Shown: positions 26,565-35,220, numbered from the stretch's first letter. The stretch is 64,000 nucleotides of DNA from Oribacterium sp. oral taxon 102 (GCF_013394775.1 NZ_JABXYT010000001.1:1502501-1566500); one strand, 5' to 3'. Notes: generated by a model not told the origin, from the sequence alone. Numbers and translations are program-made.

Positions 26565-27566
26565 TTGCATAAATATACTCCGTTATCCGGAAAAGCCGGC
26601 ATTCTCCTTCCGGCTCTTTTTTCGTTTCTTCTCCTGTCTGCCTGCGGGAAGCCGCTGGAGAAGGCGTACCGTCTGGAGGATAGTCTTGCACGGATGAGCT
26701 CGGTCGCCTCCGAAAGCGGCGCCTCGGTGCATGCGCTGCCGTTTTCCTATGCGCTGGCGCTGCCCGGCGACACCGACTTCAATACGGACAATGTGAAAAA
26801 CGCAGCGGCGTATCTGCTGGTTTCGGATGACGGAGAGGCAGCGCCGGATGCGGTCGCCTATGCGAATCCCTATGTCAGAACCTACCCGGCGAGCATCACG
26901 AAGATCATGACGGCGCTGGTCTGTCTGGACAGTGGGATAGACCTGAACAGCAGCTTCACCTTGACCGGGAGCTCTGCGATCTCGGAGGCAGGGAGCTCGA
27001 CGGCATTTCTCTGGCCCGGGGAGACGCTGCGTGTCCGGGATCTGCTTTACGGGATGCTGCTCCCGTCCGGAAACGATGCCGCCGTTGCGGTGGCGGAGGC
27101 AACGAGCGGCAGTGTCGCCGCATTTGTGGGAGAGATGAACCGGAAGGCATTGGAGCTGGGCTGCACCGGAACGCATTTCGTGAACCCGCACGGACTGCCG
27201 GATGATGCGCATTTCACGACGCCCTACGACATCTACCTGATTCTCTCTGCTGCAATGAAGCATGAGGCGTTCCGGGAGATCGTCGGGACAAGGGAATACA
27301 CCGTGAACTACAAGGACAGAAACGGTGCTGCGAAGAGTCAGCATTGGGAGAATTCGAATCGTTATCTGAACGGAGAGGCGGAGACGCCGGCAGGGCTTCG
27401 CATACTGGGCGGGAAGACCGGCACGACGAAGAAGGCGGGCTATTGTCTGACCCAGTCGGCGGTGCGGGAAAGTACGGAAAGACGGTATATTGCGGTCGTA
27501 ATGAAGGCGGATTCGAAGGATCGGCTGTACAGCGATATGACTGAACTCCTCTCTAAAATTCCTTGA
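26565..27566 (+). CDS. D-alanyl-D-alanine carboxypeptidase lipoprotein (peptidase S11)
   Basis: Trims the terminal D-Ala from peptidoglycan stem peptides, 333 residues. It has a lipoprotein signal with lipobox LSAC (Cys27) and catalytic motifs SITK (Ser110, Lys113), SGN (168-170) and KTG (Lys284). The C-terminal domain of PBP5-type enzymes and its amphipathic anchor are missing, with the lipid probably serving as anchor. It starts with TTG directly after the stop of the preceding gene, 8 bases after GGAGGA. Confidence 0.9.
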   Translation: MHKYTPLSGKAGILLPALFSFLLLSACGKPLEKAYRLEDSLARMSSVASESGASVHALPFSYALALPGDTDFNTDNVKNAAAYLLVSDDGEAAPDAVAYANPYVRTYPASITKIMTALVCLDSGIDLNSSFTLTGSSAISEAGSSTAFLWPGETLRVRDLLYGMLLPSGNDAAVAVAEATSGSVAAFVGEMNRKALELGCTGTHFVNPHGLPDDAHFTTPYDIYLILSAAMKHEAFREIVGTREYTVNYKDRNGAAKSQHWENSNRYLNGEAETPAGLRILGGKTGTTKKAGYCLTQSAVRESTERRYIAVVMKADSKDRLYSDMTELLSKIP

Positions 27567-27591
27567 AAATATGTGTAGGATGTTTTATACT
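27563..27591 (+). promoter_or_regulatory. Sigma-A promoter before the P-loop protein gene
   Basis: TTGAAA (27563-27568), 17-base spacer, TATACT (27586-27591). It overlaps the last codon of the carboxypeptidase gene; TAGGAGG follows 16 bases later before the ATG at 27623. Confidence 0.75.
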
Positions 27592-27622
27592 TTAGTCACT
27601 ACATATTAGGAGGTACTAATCT

Positions 27623-28042
27623 ATGGTACAGTTGATCGTAGGCAAGAGGGGCAGCGGTAAGACGAGACAGCTTCTCGATAAGGCCAATAATGCGATAAAG
27701 GAAGCGAACGGCAGCGTGGATTATCTGGACAAGTCCGCACAGCATATGTACGAGCTGAACAACAGGATCCGGCTGATCAATGTCAATGAATTTCCGGTGG
27801 ACTCCGAGGCAGCGTTCGTGGGCTTCATCAGCGGCATTATTTCACAGGACCATGATCTGGAATATATGTTTCTGGACAGCTTCCTGAAGCTGGCGGGACT
27901 GGAGGGAAAGGATATCTCCGACTGTATCAAGACGCTGGAGGCGCTTTCCGAGAAGTATAAGGTGACCTTTGTGCTGAGCGTTTCCATGGATGCGGACGAG
28001 CTTCCTGAAAGCGTGAAGAAGGATGTAGTGATTGCACTTTGA
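27623..28042 (+). CDS. Small P-loop ATP-binding protein, unknown function
   Basis: 139 residues with an N-terminal Walker A loop GKRGSGKT (7-14) and a hydrophobic strand ending in an acidic residue (LEYMFLD, possible Walker B). Such proteins are often labelled PilT-like or ATP-binding protein in related genomes, without experimental support. No membrane segment. It has a good promoter and ribosome site of its own, and leads a group with a HlyD-like protein and sepF. Confidence 0.7.
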   Translation: MVQLIVGKRGSGKTRQLLDKANNAIKEANGSVDYLDKSAQHMYELNNRIRLINVNEFPVDSEAAFVGFISGIISQDHDLEYMFLDSFLKLAGLEGKDISDCIKTLEALSEKYKVTFVLSVSMDADELPESVKKDVVIAL

Positions 28043-28047
28043 CTTTG

Positions 28048-29451
28048 ATGGCAGCTAAGAAACAAAATTCTGCGAAAAAGAGAAAACCGTTTTCAATCAA
28101 TGTAGGGATGATAATCTTTTTGATTATCTTTCTCTACATTGTTTTTAGTGTGCATTCCTACTTCACGAGGGAGCAGATCCGCTTCTATGAGGTCGTAGAG
28201 GGCAGCCTCGTGCGGCAGAAGAGCTATACGGGCATCGTGCTCCGGGAGGAAAAGGCGGTAAATGCCGAGAGCTCCGGGTATATTCATTTTTATATTCAGG
28301 AGGGCAGGCGTGTCGCAGCAAATTCCAGTGTCTATACCATCGATGAGACGGGCGCACTCGAGAAGTATCTCACGGAGCATCCGGAGCTCACGCAGGAGTT
28401 CGGGAAGGAGGAGCTCAGCGCCCTCCGCTATCAGCTCAGCGCCTTCTCCCGGCATTTTCGTGACAGGAGCTTCTCCGAGCTCTATAATCTGAAGTCGGAG
28501 CTGGATACCTCCGTGATGGAATACAGCGGGATGGGAGACGCGGGAAAGCTCGAGACGGCGCTCTCGCAGATGAATATCAGCTACCGGCAGGTTCGTTCCC
28601 CGGAGGCAGGGGTCCTGTCCTATACGGTGGACGGCTACGAGACGCTCGGAGAAGAGCAGATCGAGGCGGGGCTCTTTCATAATGAGAGCTACCAGAAGCG
28701 GACGACCCGTCCGGGCAGTCTGGTCGAGGGCGGAACCCCTGTCTATAAACTGATCACGAGTCCGGAATGGAGTCTCGTCTTTCCGCTTTCCGAGGAGGAT
28801 CGGGCGAAGTATCAGGACGTGAAGCGGCTGAAAATCCATTTTCTGAACAGCGGGGAGACGACGGAGGCGGAGCTTCGGCTCTTTACCGGGAAGGACAGAC
28901 AGCTCTATGGGCGGCTTTTGCTGCACAGCTTCATGGAGCGCTACGCTTCGGCGCGGTATCTCGACTTCGAGATCGTAACAAGCGATCGGAGCGGGCTCAA
29001 GATCCCGCTGAGCGCGGTAACGGAAAAGGAGTTCTATGTCATACCGAAGGATTTCCTGCGCATACAGGACGGGGCAGCTGGCTTCCTCCGGCAGACACTT
29101 CGGGACGGGAACGCCGTCTCCGAATTTGTCGAGACGGAAATCTACCGGATCGACGAGCAGTTCTGCTACCTGAATATTCCGGCGAATCCAGAGAACACGA
29201 GCAGCCTCAAGACCGGAGACGTGCTGCGGAAGGACAGCGGCAGCCAGAGCTACAGCGTTGGTCCGACGAAGCCACTGCAGGGTGTCTACAATATCAACAA
29301 GGGCTACTGCATCTTCCGGCAGGTGATCCCAATGGAGCAGAATGAAACCTATATGATCGTCGAGCCGAATACGGACTACGGCATCTCGGTCTATGACCAT
29401 ATCGTCCTGAACGCCTCGATGGTAGAGGAGGGGGAGCTGATTTACCAGTAA
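28048..29451 (+). CDS. HlyD-like single-pass membrane protein
   Basis: 467 residues. A lysine-rich N-terminus is followed by one membrane segment (about residues 20-40), then a biotinyl-lipoyl-like hairpin (IVLREEKAVNAESSGYIHFYIQEGRRV), a helical stretch, and a second lipoyl-like half (VRSPEAGVLSYTVDG), the arrangement of membrane-fusion (HlyD) proteins. No exporter ABC gene is nearby. The ATG at 28048 is used; a TTG at 28039 overlaps the previous stop. Neither has a strong ribosome site, so coupling to the upstream gene is likely. The position before sepF hints at a role at the envelope or septum, which is inference. Confidence 0.75.
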   Translation: MAAKKQNSAKKRKPFSINVGMIIFLIIFLYIVFSVHSYFTREQIRFYEVVEGSLVRQKSYTGIVLREEKAVNAESSGYIHFYIQEGRRVAANSSVYTIDETGALEKYLTEHPELTQEFGKEELSALRYQLSAFSRHFRDRSFSELYNLKSELDTSVMEYSGMGDAGKLETALSQMNISYRQVRSPEAGVLSYTVDGYETLGEEQIEAGLFHNESYQKRTTRPGSLVEGGTPVYKLITSPEWSLVFPLSEEDRAKYQDVKRLKIHFLNSGETTEAELRLFTGKDRQLYGRLLLHSFMERYASARYLDFEIVTSDRSGLKIPLSAVTEKEFYVIPKDFLRIQDGAAGFLRQTLRDGNAVSEFVETEIYRIDEQFCYLNIPANPENTSSLKTGDVLRKDSGSQSYSVGPTKPLQGVYNINKGYCIFRQVIPMEQNETYMIVEPNTDYGISVYDHIVLNASMVEEGELIYQ

Positions 29452-29490
29452 GCCCCATGCCGAAAATGCGGCAGAGGGGCAGAAGTTTTT
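29452..29490 (+). terminator. Terminator after the HlyD-like gene
   Basis: A two-part stem: GCCCC (29452-29456) with GGGGC (29476-29480), and TGCCG (29458-29462) with CGGCA (29469-29473), followed by AGAAGTTTTT. It directly follows the stop codon. Confidence 0.65.
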
Positions 29491-29499
29491 CTCTGCGGC

Positions 29500-29527
29500 T
29501 TGACAAGTTCTCATTTTTGGTTAAAAT
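29500..29527 (+). promoter_or_regulatory. Sigma-A promoter of sepF
   Basis: TTGACA (29500-29505), 16-base spacer, TAAAAT (29522-29527), 43 bases before the sepF ATG and just after a terminator. Confidence 0.7.
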
Positions 29528-29569
29528 GTTTGTATATACCTTTGCAAAGGTTGGGGTGGGAGAATAAAT

Positions 29570-30097
29570 ATGAGTTTTATCAACAATTTCATGAAGAGCA
29601 TGAGGCTGGATCAGGAAGACGATTATGATCTGGACGACGATTACGGCTTTGACGACGGATATGAAGAGGAGGAGCCGCAGCGTCCGAGTCTCTTTAGAAA
29701 AGCCCAGAATCAGGATGAGTATGAGGAGGAGCCTAAGCCACGTCTTTTCGGGAAGTCCAGAGGAGCGGCACAGAATCAGCAAAGGAAGAGTGGCATGGAA
29801 GTGACGATGATCAAGCCGAGCTCGATGGACGACTCGAGGGATATCTGCGATTACCTTCTAAATGGGAAGGCAGTGGTTCTGAATATGGAGGGACTTCATT
29901 CCGAGATCGCACAGCGGATCATTGACTTCACCTGCGGCGCAGCTTACGCGATAGACGGAAATCTGCAGAAGATATCCAACTATATCTTCATTGCCACCCC
30001 GGAGAATGTGGAGCTGTCCGGCGACTTTCAGAACATTCTGGCTGGCGGCACCGAGCCTGCGGTGGGCAATGTCGGCGGTTTGAACATCCGTATGTGA
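29570..30097 (+). CDS. sepF: Cell division protein SepF
   Basis: FtsZ-binding septum protein of Gram-positive bacteria and archaea, 175 residues. An N-terminal amphipathic membrane-targeting segment (MSFINNFMKSMRL) is followed by a very acidic linker (about 15-45) and the SepF core: TMIKPSSMDDSRDICDYLLNGKAVVLNMEGL and AQRIIDFTCGAAYAIDGNLQKIS. Own promoter and terminator, so it is a single-gene unit. Confidence 0.93.
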   Translation: MSFINNFMKSMRLDQEDDYDLDDDYGFDDGYEEEEPQRPSLFRKAQNQDEYEEEPKPRLFGKSRGAAQNQQRKSGMEVTMIKPSSMDDSRDICDYLLNGKAVVLNMEGLHSEIAQRIIDFTCGAAYAIDGNLQKISNYIFIATPENVELSGDFQNILAGGTEPAVGNVGGLNIRM

Positions 30098-30113
30098 TGA
30101 ATGGATTTTCAGA

Positions 30114-30149
30114 GGGCATATCCGATCCGGATATGTCCTTTTCTTTTTA
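30114..30149 (+). terminator. Terminator of sepF
   Basis: An 11-base stem (30114-30124 with 30128-30138, one G-T pair) and the run TTTTCTTTTTAT. Confidence 0.85.
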
Positions 30150-30208
30150 TATGTGATCTGCATGGAAACAGGCTGTCCCGTAAAAGCGGCGGGAGGGGGG
30201 AGGTTCGG

Positions 30209-31291
30209 ATGCCGAGAAGGCTGGACGTAAATTACGAGGGAAACTCTGCTTATACGATCTATATCGAGAGGGACTTCACACGACTCGGAGACCGTCTCGG
30301 AGAGCTGGGGACAGAGGGCAGGAAGGCGCTGCTCGTTACGGATGAGAATGTTGCTCCGCTCTATCTCGAGGAGCTTTTGGCGCGCCTCGCAGCACATTTC
30401 GCTCTCGTGGAGTATCTGATCCTTCCCGCCGGAGAGGAATACAAAAACACCCGCTCTGTTGAAAGGATCTATGAAAAAGCGGTCGAGGCGGGCTTCGACC
30501 GGAGGGACTTCTTCCTTGCGCTCGGCGGCGGCGTGGTCGGGGATATGACCGGCTTTGCTGCGGCAAGCTATATGCGTGGTGTCCGTTTCCTCCAGTTTCC
30601 GACGACGCTGCTCGCGCAGGTTGATTCCTCTATCGGCGGTAAGACCGGTGTAGACTTCCGGGAGTACAAAAACATGGTGGGCGCCTTTCATATGCCCTCC
30701 CTTGTGTATTCCGCCGTCTCGACGCTTTCTACGCTCGACCGGCGGCAGTTTGCCTCCGGCATGGGCGAGGTCATAAAGCACGCGCTGATCCGAAGCCATA
30801 CATATTTCGACTATCTGCTGGCACATATCGAGGCACTTACACGCCGGGAGGGAGAGGTGCTGGAGGAAACCGTATACCGAAGCAATCAGATCAAGCGGGA
30901 GATCGTCGAGCGGGATCCGAGAGAGCAGGGGGAAAGACAGCTCCTGAATTTCGGGCATACGCTGGGGCATGCGATCGAGAGCTGCTCGGGCTTCAGCTGT
31001 ACGCACGGGCAATGCGTGGCATACGGCTGTCTCGCTTCGCTCTCCATTGCGCCGGCGCTCTCGGAGAAGGAGCTTTCCGAGCTGTACCGTCTCTTCTCGG
31101 GTGTCGGACTCTCGACGAGACTCGTGCCGATGGATATCGCGTCTATCCTCCGTGCGGCGAAGAAGGACAAAAAAATGGACGGCGGACAGGTGCGCTTCAT
31201 CCTGCTGCGAAGACTGGGAGAGGCATATATCGAGCGTGCTGTTCCGGCAGAAAAGCTGGAGCGCGCCCTTCGGGCGCTGATGGAGGATTGA
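30209..31291 (+). CDS. aroB: 3-dehydroquinate synthase
   Basis: Second enzyme of the shikimate pathway (DAHP to 3-dehydroquinate, NAD and metal dependent), 360 residues. Clear motifs: GGGVVGDMTGFAAASYMRG, QFPTTLLAQVDSSIGGKTGVD, GEVIKHALI and LNFGHTLGHAIE. The start at 30209 follows a long purine tract (gggagggggggagg); the frame extends upstream to 30101 but passes through the sepF terminator. It is followed by lspA 6 bases later. Confidence 0.94.
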   Translation: MPRRLDVNYEGNSAYTIYIERDFTRLGDRLGELGTEGRKALLVTDENVAPLYLEELLARLAAHFALVEYLILPAGEEYKNTRSVERIYEKAVEAGFDRRDFFLALGGGVVGDMTGFAAASYMRGVRFLQFPTTLLAQVDSSIGGKTGVDFREYKNMVGAFHMPSLVYSAVSTLSTLDRRQFASGMGEVIKHALIRSHTYFDYLLAHIEALTRREGEVLEETVYRSNQIKREIVERDPREQGERQLLNFGHTLGHAIESCSGFSCTHGQCVAYGCLASLSIAPALSEKELSELYRLFSGVGLSTRLVPMDIASILRAAKKDKKMDGGQVRFILLRRLGEAYIERAVPAEKLERALRALMED

Positions 31292-31297
31292 AAGGAA

Positions 31298-31801
31298 ATG
31301 AAGAACAGAGCATATTTCACTACAGCGTTTCTGCTGCTGAGCGCTATGCTGATCGCATTGGACGCAGGAACGAAGCAGCTCGCAGTACGGGAGCTTGGGG
31401 GCGGCAGAGAAATCGTCCTGCTGCCCCGGGTGCTCACGCTGCTCTATCTCGAGAACCGCGGCGCTGCCTTCGGCATTTTGCGCGGACAGCAATGGATATT
31501 TTACATTATCACCATATTTGTCGCTGCACTGCTGCTGTATCTTATTTTCCGTATTCCGATGCGGAAACGATATTTTCCGCTTTTTCTGGTTTGTCTTTTG
31601 GTGTTTTCCGGCGCGATCGGCAATTTTGTCGATCGTGTGTCGCAGCACTATGTCGTGGATTTTATCTATTTCAAGCTGATTGATTTTCCGATTTTCAATG
31701 TGGCGGATATCTATGTGACTGTCGGCTGCTTCCTGATGGTGCTGCTGTTCCTTTTCTATTACAGGGATGAGGATTTCACCTTTTTGCGGAGGAAGCGCTG
31801 A
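31298..31801 (+). CDS. lspA: Lipoprotein signal peptidase (signal peptidase II)
   Basis: Membrane aspartyl protease that cleaves prolipoproteins, 167 residues, four hydrophobic segments. The two catalytic aspartates are Asp112 in NFVDRV and Asp137 in FNVADIYV; the early motif YLENRGAAFGIL is also typical. Several substrates of this enzyme are encoded in the window (lipoboxes at 4514, 26565, 45627, 60680). Its stop shares a base with the rluD start. Confidence 0.94.
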   Translation: MKNRAYFTTAFLLLSAMLIALDAGTKQLAVRELGGGREIVLLPRVLTLLYLENRGAAFGILRGQQWIFYIITIFVAALLLYLIFRIPMRKRYFPLFLVCLLVFSGAIGNFVDRVSQHYVVDFIYFKLIDFPIFNVADIYVTVGCFLMVLLFLFYYRDEDFTFLRRKR

Positions 31802-32715
31802 TGCAGGCGCACTATTCGCTCACAGAGCGGGAGGCGGGACAGCGGCTGGATCGTTTTCTCTCGGAGCAGGCGGCGCTCGGGATCAGCCGGAGCTATGCCG
31901 GACGGCTGATCGAGGAGAATCGTGTGCTCCTTGATGGGAAACGAACGAAGGCCGGAACGAAGCTAAGGGCCGGGATGAAGCTCGACATAACTGTCCCGGA
32001 GCCGGAGAAGCCGGAGCTTTTGCCGGAGGATATCCCTCTTTCTATCGTCTATGAGGATGAGGATGTGCTGATTGTCAACAAGCCGAAGGGCATGGTCGTC
32101 CATCCGGCGGCGGGACACGGCAGCGGAACGCTGGTCAATGCGATCCTGCATCACTGCGGCGATACGCTCTCCTCTATCAACGGGGTGGCGCGTCCGGGCA
32201 TCGTACACCGGATCGACAAGGATACGACGGGGCTTCTGGTAATCTGCAAGAATGACGAGGCGCACCGGAGCCTGTCGGAGCAGCTTCGGGTACATTCCAT
32301 TACCCGGCGCTATGCCGCCATTGTCTGCGGCAATCTCCGTGAGGACAGCGGGACGATCGACAAGCCGATCGGGCGGCACAGGACGGAGCGGAAGAGGCAG
32401 GCGATCGATCCCGAGCGGGGGAGAGAGGCGGTCACGCACTATACGGTGCTGGAACGCTTCGGAGCTTACACGCTGGTGGAATGCCGGCTGGAAACCGGGA
32501 GGACGCACCAGATACGGGTTCATATGGCCAGCATCGGGCATCCTCTTCTGGGGGATGAGGTCTATGGCCAACGGAAGCAGCCCTTCCGTCTGGAGGGACA
32601 GTGTCTCCACGCGAAAACACTTGGATTCCGGCATCCAAGGACAGGGGAATATGTTGAATTTGATTCGGAATATCCGGAATACTTTACGGCGCTGCTGCGA
32701 AAGCTCCGTCATTAG
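31801..32715 (+). CDS. Ribosomal large subunit pseudouridine synthase, RluD family
   Basis: 304 residues: an N-terminal S4 RNA-binding domain (GQRLDRFLSEQ...GISRSYAGRLIEENRVLLDGK) and a pseudouridine synthase domain with catalytic Asp139 in HRIDKDTTGLLV. The lspA-rluD order is common in Firmicutes. Exact rRNA target cannot be told between RluD- and RluC-like members. The 3' end overlaps the next gene by 65 bases. Confidence 0.92.
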   Translation: MQAHYSLTEREAGQRLDRFLSEQAALGISRSYAGRLIEENRVLLDGKRTKAGTKLRAGMKLDITVPEPEKPELLPEDIPLSIVYEDEDVLIVNKPKGMVVHPAAGHGSGTLVNAILHHCGDTLSSINGVARPGIVHRIDKDTTGLLVICKNDEAHRSLSEQLRVHSITRRYAAIVCGNLREDSGTIDKPIGRHRTERKRQAIDPERGREAVTHYTVLERFGAYTLVECRLETGRTHQIRVHMASIGHPLLGDEVYGQRKQPFRLEGQCLHAKTLGFRHPRTGEYVEFDSEYPEYFTALLRKLRH

Positions 32716-34600
32716 AAAATGGCGCCAAAGGACTGCGCTTCTTGTCTTGTTGCTTTTCGCTGTCCTTTGCGGCTCTCTCCTTCTTTCGCGTCATGCACGG
32801 CTGCAGCGTATGCAGGCAGAGGAAAAGGCTTCTCCCTCCGAAATTGCGGAGATAACGGAAGCTGCGGAAACAGAGACGCATGGCATATTGTCAGCGGACG
32901 AGGAGACGGCGTATCGTCCCGCCGCGGATCAGCTGAATCTCGCCGTCCTCTACCCGGAGGATGCGGATCGGAGCGATGCTCTGCATTCCTATGCAGGGCA
33001 TGTCTACGCGAGGCTGATGCGAGAGGACAGCCGGTATATCGCGAAACTCTATGATTTCGCGGGCGATACGCCGCGGGAGATGGCGGAGCGGCTCGGAATC
33101 AAGCCTGCCCGCGTGCTCGCAAAATACAATCCCGAGGACGATTCTCAGGATAAAGAGGATCCTGCAAGCTGGTATGTTCCGGATTTTCAAAATGTGAATT
33201 TTCGCTTTTACAATGCAGATGGCGAACAGATTCGGGATTTTTCAAATGTGAAGGCAATCATGGCGATGGCAAATGTTTACTGTTATTACCATGATTATCG
33301 TGATGCAGAGTGCTTCGAGGCGATCTGCGAGGAGCTATACCGGAAGTCACGTTCCTACAAGGTCAGCATCGGCAGCGTCTATTTTGATGAGGGCTGCATG
33401 CACCGCCCCGTAGCGGAGGAGACAGCGGTGCTTCCTCCGGAAAGCGGAAAGCAGGATCCGACAGAGGGGATTGGTGATTTCACTGCTGCCGTATCCGAAG
33501 AAACGACGGCGGGCACGAATACAGCGGGCGAAGAGCCGGCGGAAATCATAAGCATGAACGGCGCACGCTATTACGTTCGCTATGGAGCGCCCGGAGAGGA
33601 TGGAAGACGACCGCTGCATTTCACACCTGTGGAGACGGCGGAGGCAGAGGGCGAAGGAACGGCAGCAGAGAGCGATGCGGAGACAGTGCCGGAGGGCAGG
33701 GAAGCACATCCTGCCGCAGAGGACGCGGAGATTTCGGAGAAAGCTGTGGAGGCTGCCGCTGCAGAAGCGGAGGATACGGAATCTTCTTCGGCAAACGCCG
33801 CGGAAACGGAGCACGCAGAATCTGCTTCGGCAGGTGCCGCGTCCGAAGAGTGTGCCGGGAGCAAAAGCTACTGCCCCGGTCATATAGATCTGAATGTTTC
33901 CGTGTCCGTCTGCGGTGCAGGCGAGAGAAAGGGACTCCGTGCGCTTGCCCTCTCCTCCGCGGAGGACTGGAACACACCGGAGGAGGGAGCCCCTTGGAAG
34001 GGCTGGACGGAAGAAAATCTTGCTGCGGCAGAGCGACTGCTTTCCGCAGATTGGTACCGGAGCTATGGGCTCAGCATCTCGTCGCTTGACCCACACTATC
34101 CGCTCGGAGCGGAGGAAATCTCTGCCTATCTGTCCGGGCTTCCGCAGGATATCAGTGCGGAGCGGAGGGCGCTTTGCCGCTATGCGCTCGATTCGGTCGG
34201 GAGGGTTCCCTACTACTGGGGAGGCAAGGCAGAGCATGCGGATTATGCGGGAAATAACTTCGGAAGCATTGTTTCGGAATCGGATGAAAGAGGCAGGATA
34301 CTTCGGGGATTGGACTGCTCCGGCTGGGTGCAGTGGATCTATTGGTCGGCGCTGGGCATGGATCTCGGAGGGGTGGGCGGAACCGGAGAACTCGTTGAGC
34401 TGGGAAAACAGATCCGGCGTTCGGAGCTTCGTCCGGGAGATCTCGTCATCCGTACCGGGACGGACAGTCATGTCGTGCTGTTTCTGCAGTGGACGCAGGA
34501 CGGCAGGATGCTTGCGGTGCATGAAAATGCGGACAGGAATAATGTATCTGTTGATACCGTCACAGCGAATTACCCCTATTACAGGAGTCTGCTGGACTAA
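32651..34600 (+). CDS. NlpC/P60 cysteine peptidase with signal anchor and Ala/Glu-rich linker
   Basis: Probable peptidoglycan endopeptidase, 649 residues. After a basic N-terminus there is a hydrophobic segment (about 28-46), an N-terminal domain of unknown fold, an alanine/glutamate/serine-rich low-complexity stretch (about 328-405), and a C-terminal NlpC/P60 domain with catalytic Cys556 (GLDCSGW), His607 (SHVVLF) and a third residue near His624 (HEN). The only plausible start is the ATG at 32651 inside rluD, with aggggaat upstream. Directly after the TAA stop the same frame stays open for 66 more codons that encode an LPxTG sorting signal. Confidence 0.85.
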   Translation: MLNLIRNIRNTLRRCCESSVIRKWRQRTALLVLLLFAVLCGSLLLSRHARLQRMQAEEKASPSEIAEITEAAETETHGILSADEETAYRPAADQLNLAVLYPEDADRSDALHSYAGHVYARLMREDSRYIAKLYDFAGDTPREMAERLGIKPARVLAKYNPEDDSQDKEDPASWYVPDFQNVNFRFYNADGEQIRDFSNVKAIMAMANVYCYYHDYRDAECFEAICEELYRKSRSYKVSIGSVYFDEGCMHRPVAEETAVLPPESGKQDPTEGIGDFTAAVSEETTAGTNTAGEEPAEIISMNGARYYVRYGAPGEDGRRPLHFTPVETAEAEGEGTAAESDAETVPEGREAHPAAEDAEISEKAVEAAAAEAEDTESSSANAAETEHAESASAGAASEECAGSKSYCPGHIDLNVSVSVCGAGERKGLRALALSSAEDWNTPEEGAPWKGWTEENLAAAERLLSADWYRSYGLSISSLDPHYPLGAEEISAYLSGLPQDISAERRALCRYALDSVGRVPYYWGGKAEHADYAGNNFGSIVSESDERGRILRGLDCSGWVQWIYWSALGMDLGGVGGTGELVELGKQIRRSELRPGDLVIRTGTDSHVVLFLQWTQDGRMLAVHENADRNNVSVDTVTANYPYYRSLLD

Positions 34601-34621
34601 AGAAGCCGAAAGGAGCTGTCT

Positions 34622-34801
34622 GTGATATCGGAGGAGATGGCAGACCGATCCCCTCCCGTACCCGGACTTCCGGAGACAGGAGACGCCTCTTCTTTTCCGC
34701 TGTGGCTTTTTCTTATGATGATTTCTTTCATGAAGCTTGCAGGGCTTGCAGGACAGAGAAAGCGCTTGACAGGGCAGGGAAACTCATATATTATTACATA
34801 G
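34622..34801 (+). CDS. 59-codon reading frame with an LPxTG sortase signal
   Basis: A GTG at 34622, six bases after AAAGGAG, opens a 59-residue frame: a short Pro-rich stretch, LPETGD (16-21), a hydrophobic segment (about 22-44) and the basic cluster QRKR (45-48). This is the layout of a cell-wall sorting signal, but there is no N-terminal signal peptide, so as a stand-alone protein it could not reach sortase. The frame is the same as that of the NlpC/P60 gene, which ends in TAA at 34598-34600, and no stop lies between 34601 and 34799. It may be the former anchor of that protein. The rplU promoter lies within its last codons. Confidence 0.5.
   Translation: MISEEMADRSPPVPGLPETGDASSFPLWLFLMMISFMKLAGLAGQRKRLTGQGNSYIIT
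34766..34794 (+). promoter_or_regulatory. Sigma-A promoter of the rplU-rpmA ribosomal protein genes
   Basis: TTGACA (34766-34771), 17-base spacer, TATTAT (34789-34794); an alternative -10 TATATT overlaps with 15-base spacing. It gives a leader of about 80 bases before rplU. Confidence 0.75.
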
Positions 34802-34881
34802 TATGCCGCTTAGCGAGGTTTAAGAGACCAATCGGGGTTCACCAAAGCTAGCGAGTAATGATAATAGGAGGTACCCTCGTA
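34801..34881 (+). promoter_or_regulatory. Candidate L21 leader (autoregulatory 5' UTR of rplU)
   Basis: The untranslated leader between promoter and rplU contains GCGAGG near 34813-34818 that could pair with CCTCGT (34875-34880), enclosing the ribosome-binding site AGGAGGT (34866-34872). Firmicutes commonly have a structured L21 leader here. The match to that family was not computed. Confidence 0.35.
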
Positions 34882-35187
34882 ATGTACGCAGTGATTCTTA
34901 CAGGTGGTAAGCAGTACAAGGTCAGCGAAGGTGATGTCATTAGGGTTGAGAAGCTTGATGTAGCAGAAGGTGATAAGGTTACCTTTGATCAGGTTCTGGT
35001 TCTGAATGACGGAGCCATGAAGATCGGCACGCCGGTTGTGGAAGGCGCGAAGGTTTCCGCTACCGTGACGAAGAACGGTAAGGCGAAGAAGGTCATCGTA
35101 TACCGCTACAAGAGAAAGTCCGGCTATCACAAAAAGAACGGTCACAGGCAGCTCTTTACGGAAGTAAAGATTGATTCCATCGGTTGA
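34882..35187 (+). CDS. rplU: 50S ribosomal protein L21
   Basis: 101 residues, standard length. Opens MYAVILTGGKQYKVSEGDVIRVEKL-type sequence and has the conserved KKVIVYRYKRKSGYHKKNGHRQ region. ATG 34882 is used; the frame continues upstream to 34858 but only through the ribosome-binding site. The next gene is rpmA 33 bases later; no prp (ysxB) gene lies between them. Confidence 0.96.
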   Translation: MYAVILTGGKQYKVSEGDVIRVEKLDVAEGDKVTFDQVLVLNDGAMKIGTPVVEGAKVSATVTKNGKAKKVIVYRYKRKSGYHKKNGHRQLFTEVKIDSIG

Positions 35188-35220
35188 TAATTTCTTAGAG
35201 AGAATGGAGGAAATTCGACA

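Noticed and set aside
33580..33887. Repetitive-looking Ala/Glu/Ser coding stretch in the NlpC/P60 gene
   Set aside because: Considered as a tandem repeat, but no exact repeat unit was found; it is a low-complexity linker and is described with the gene.
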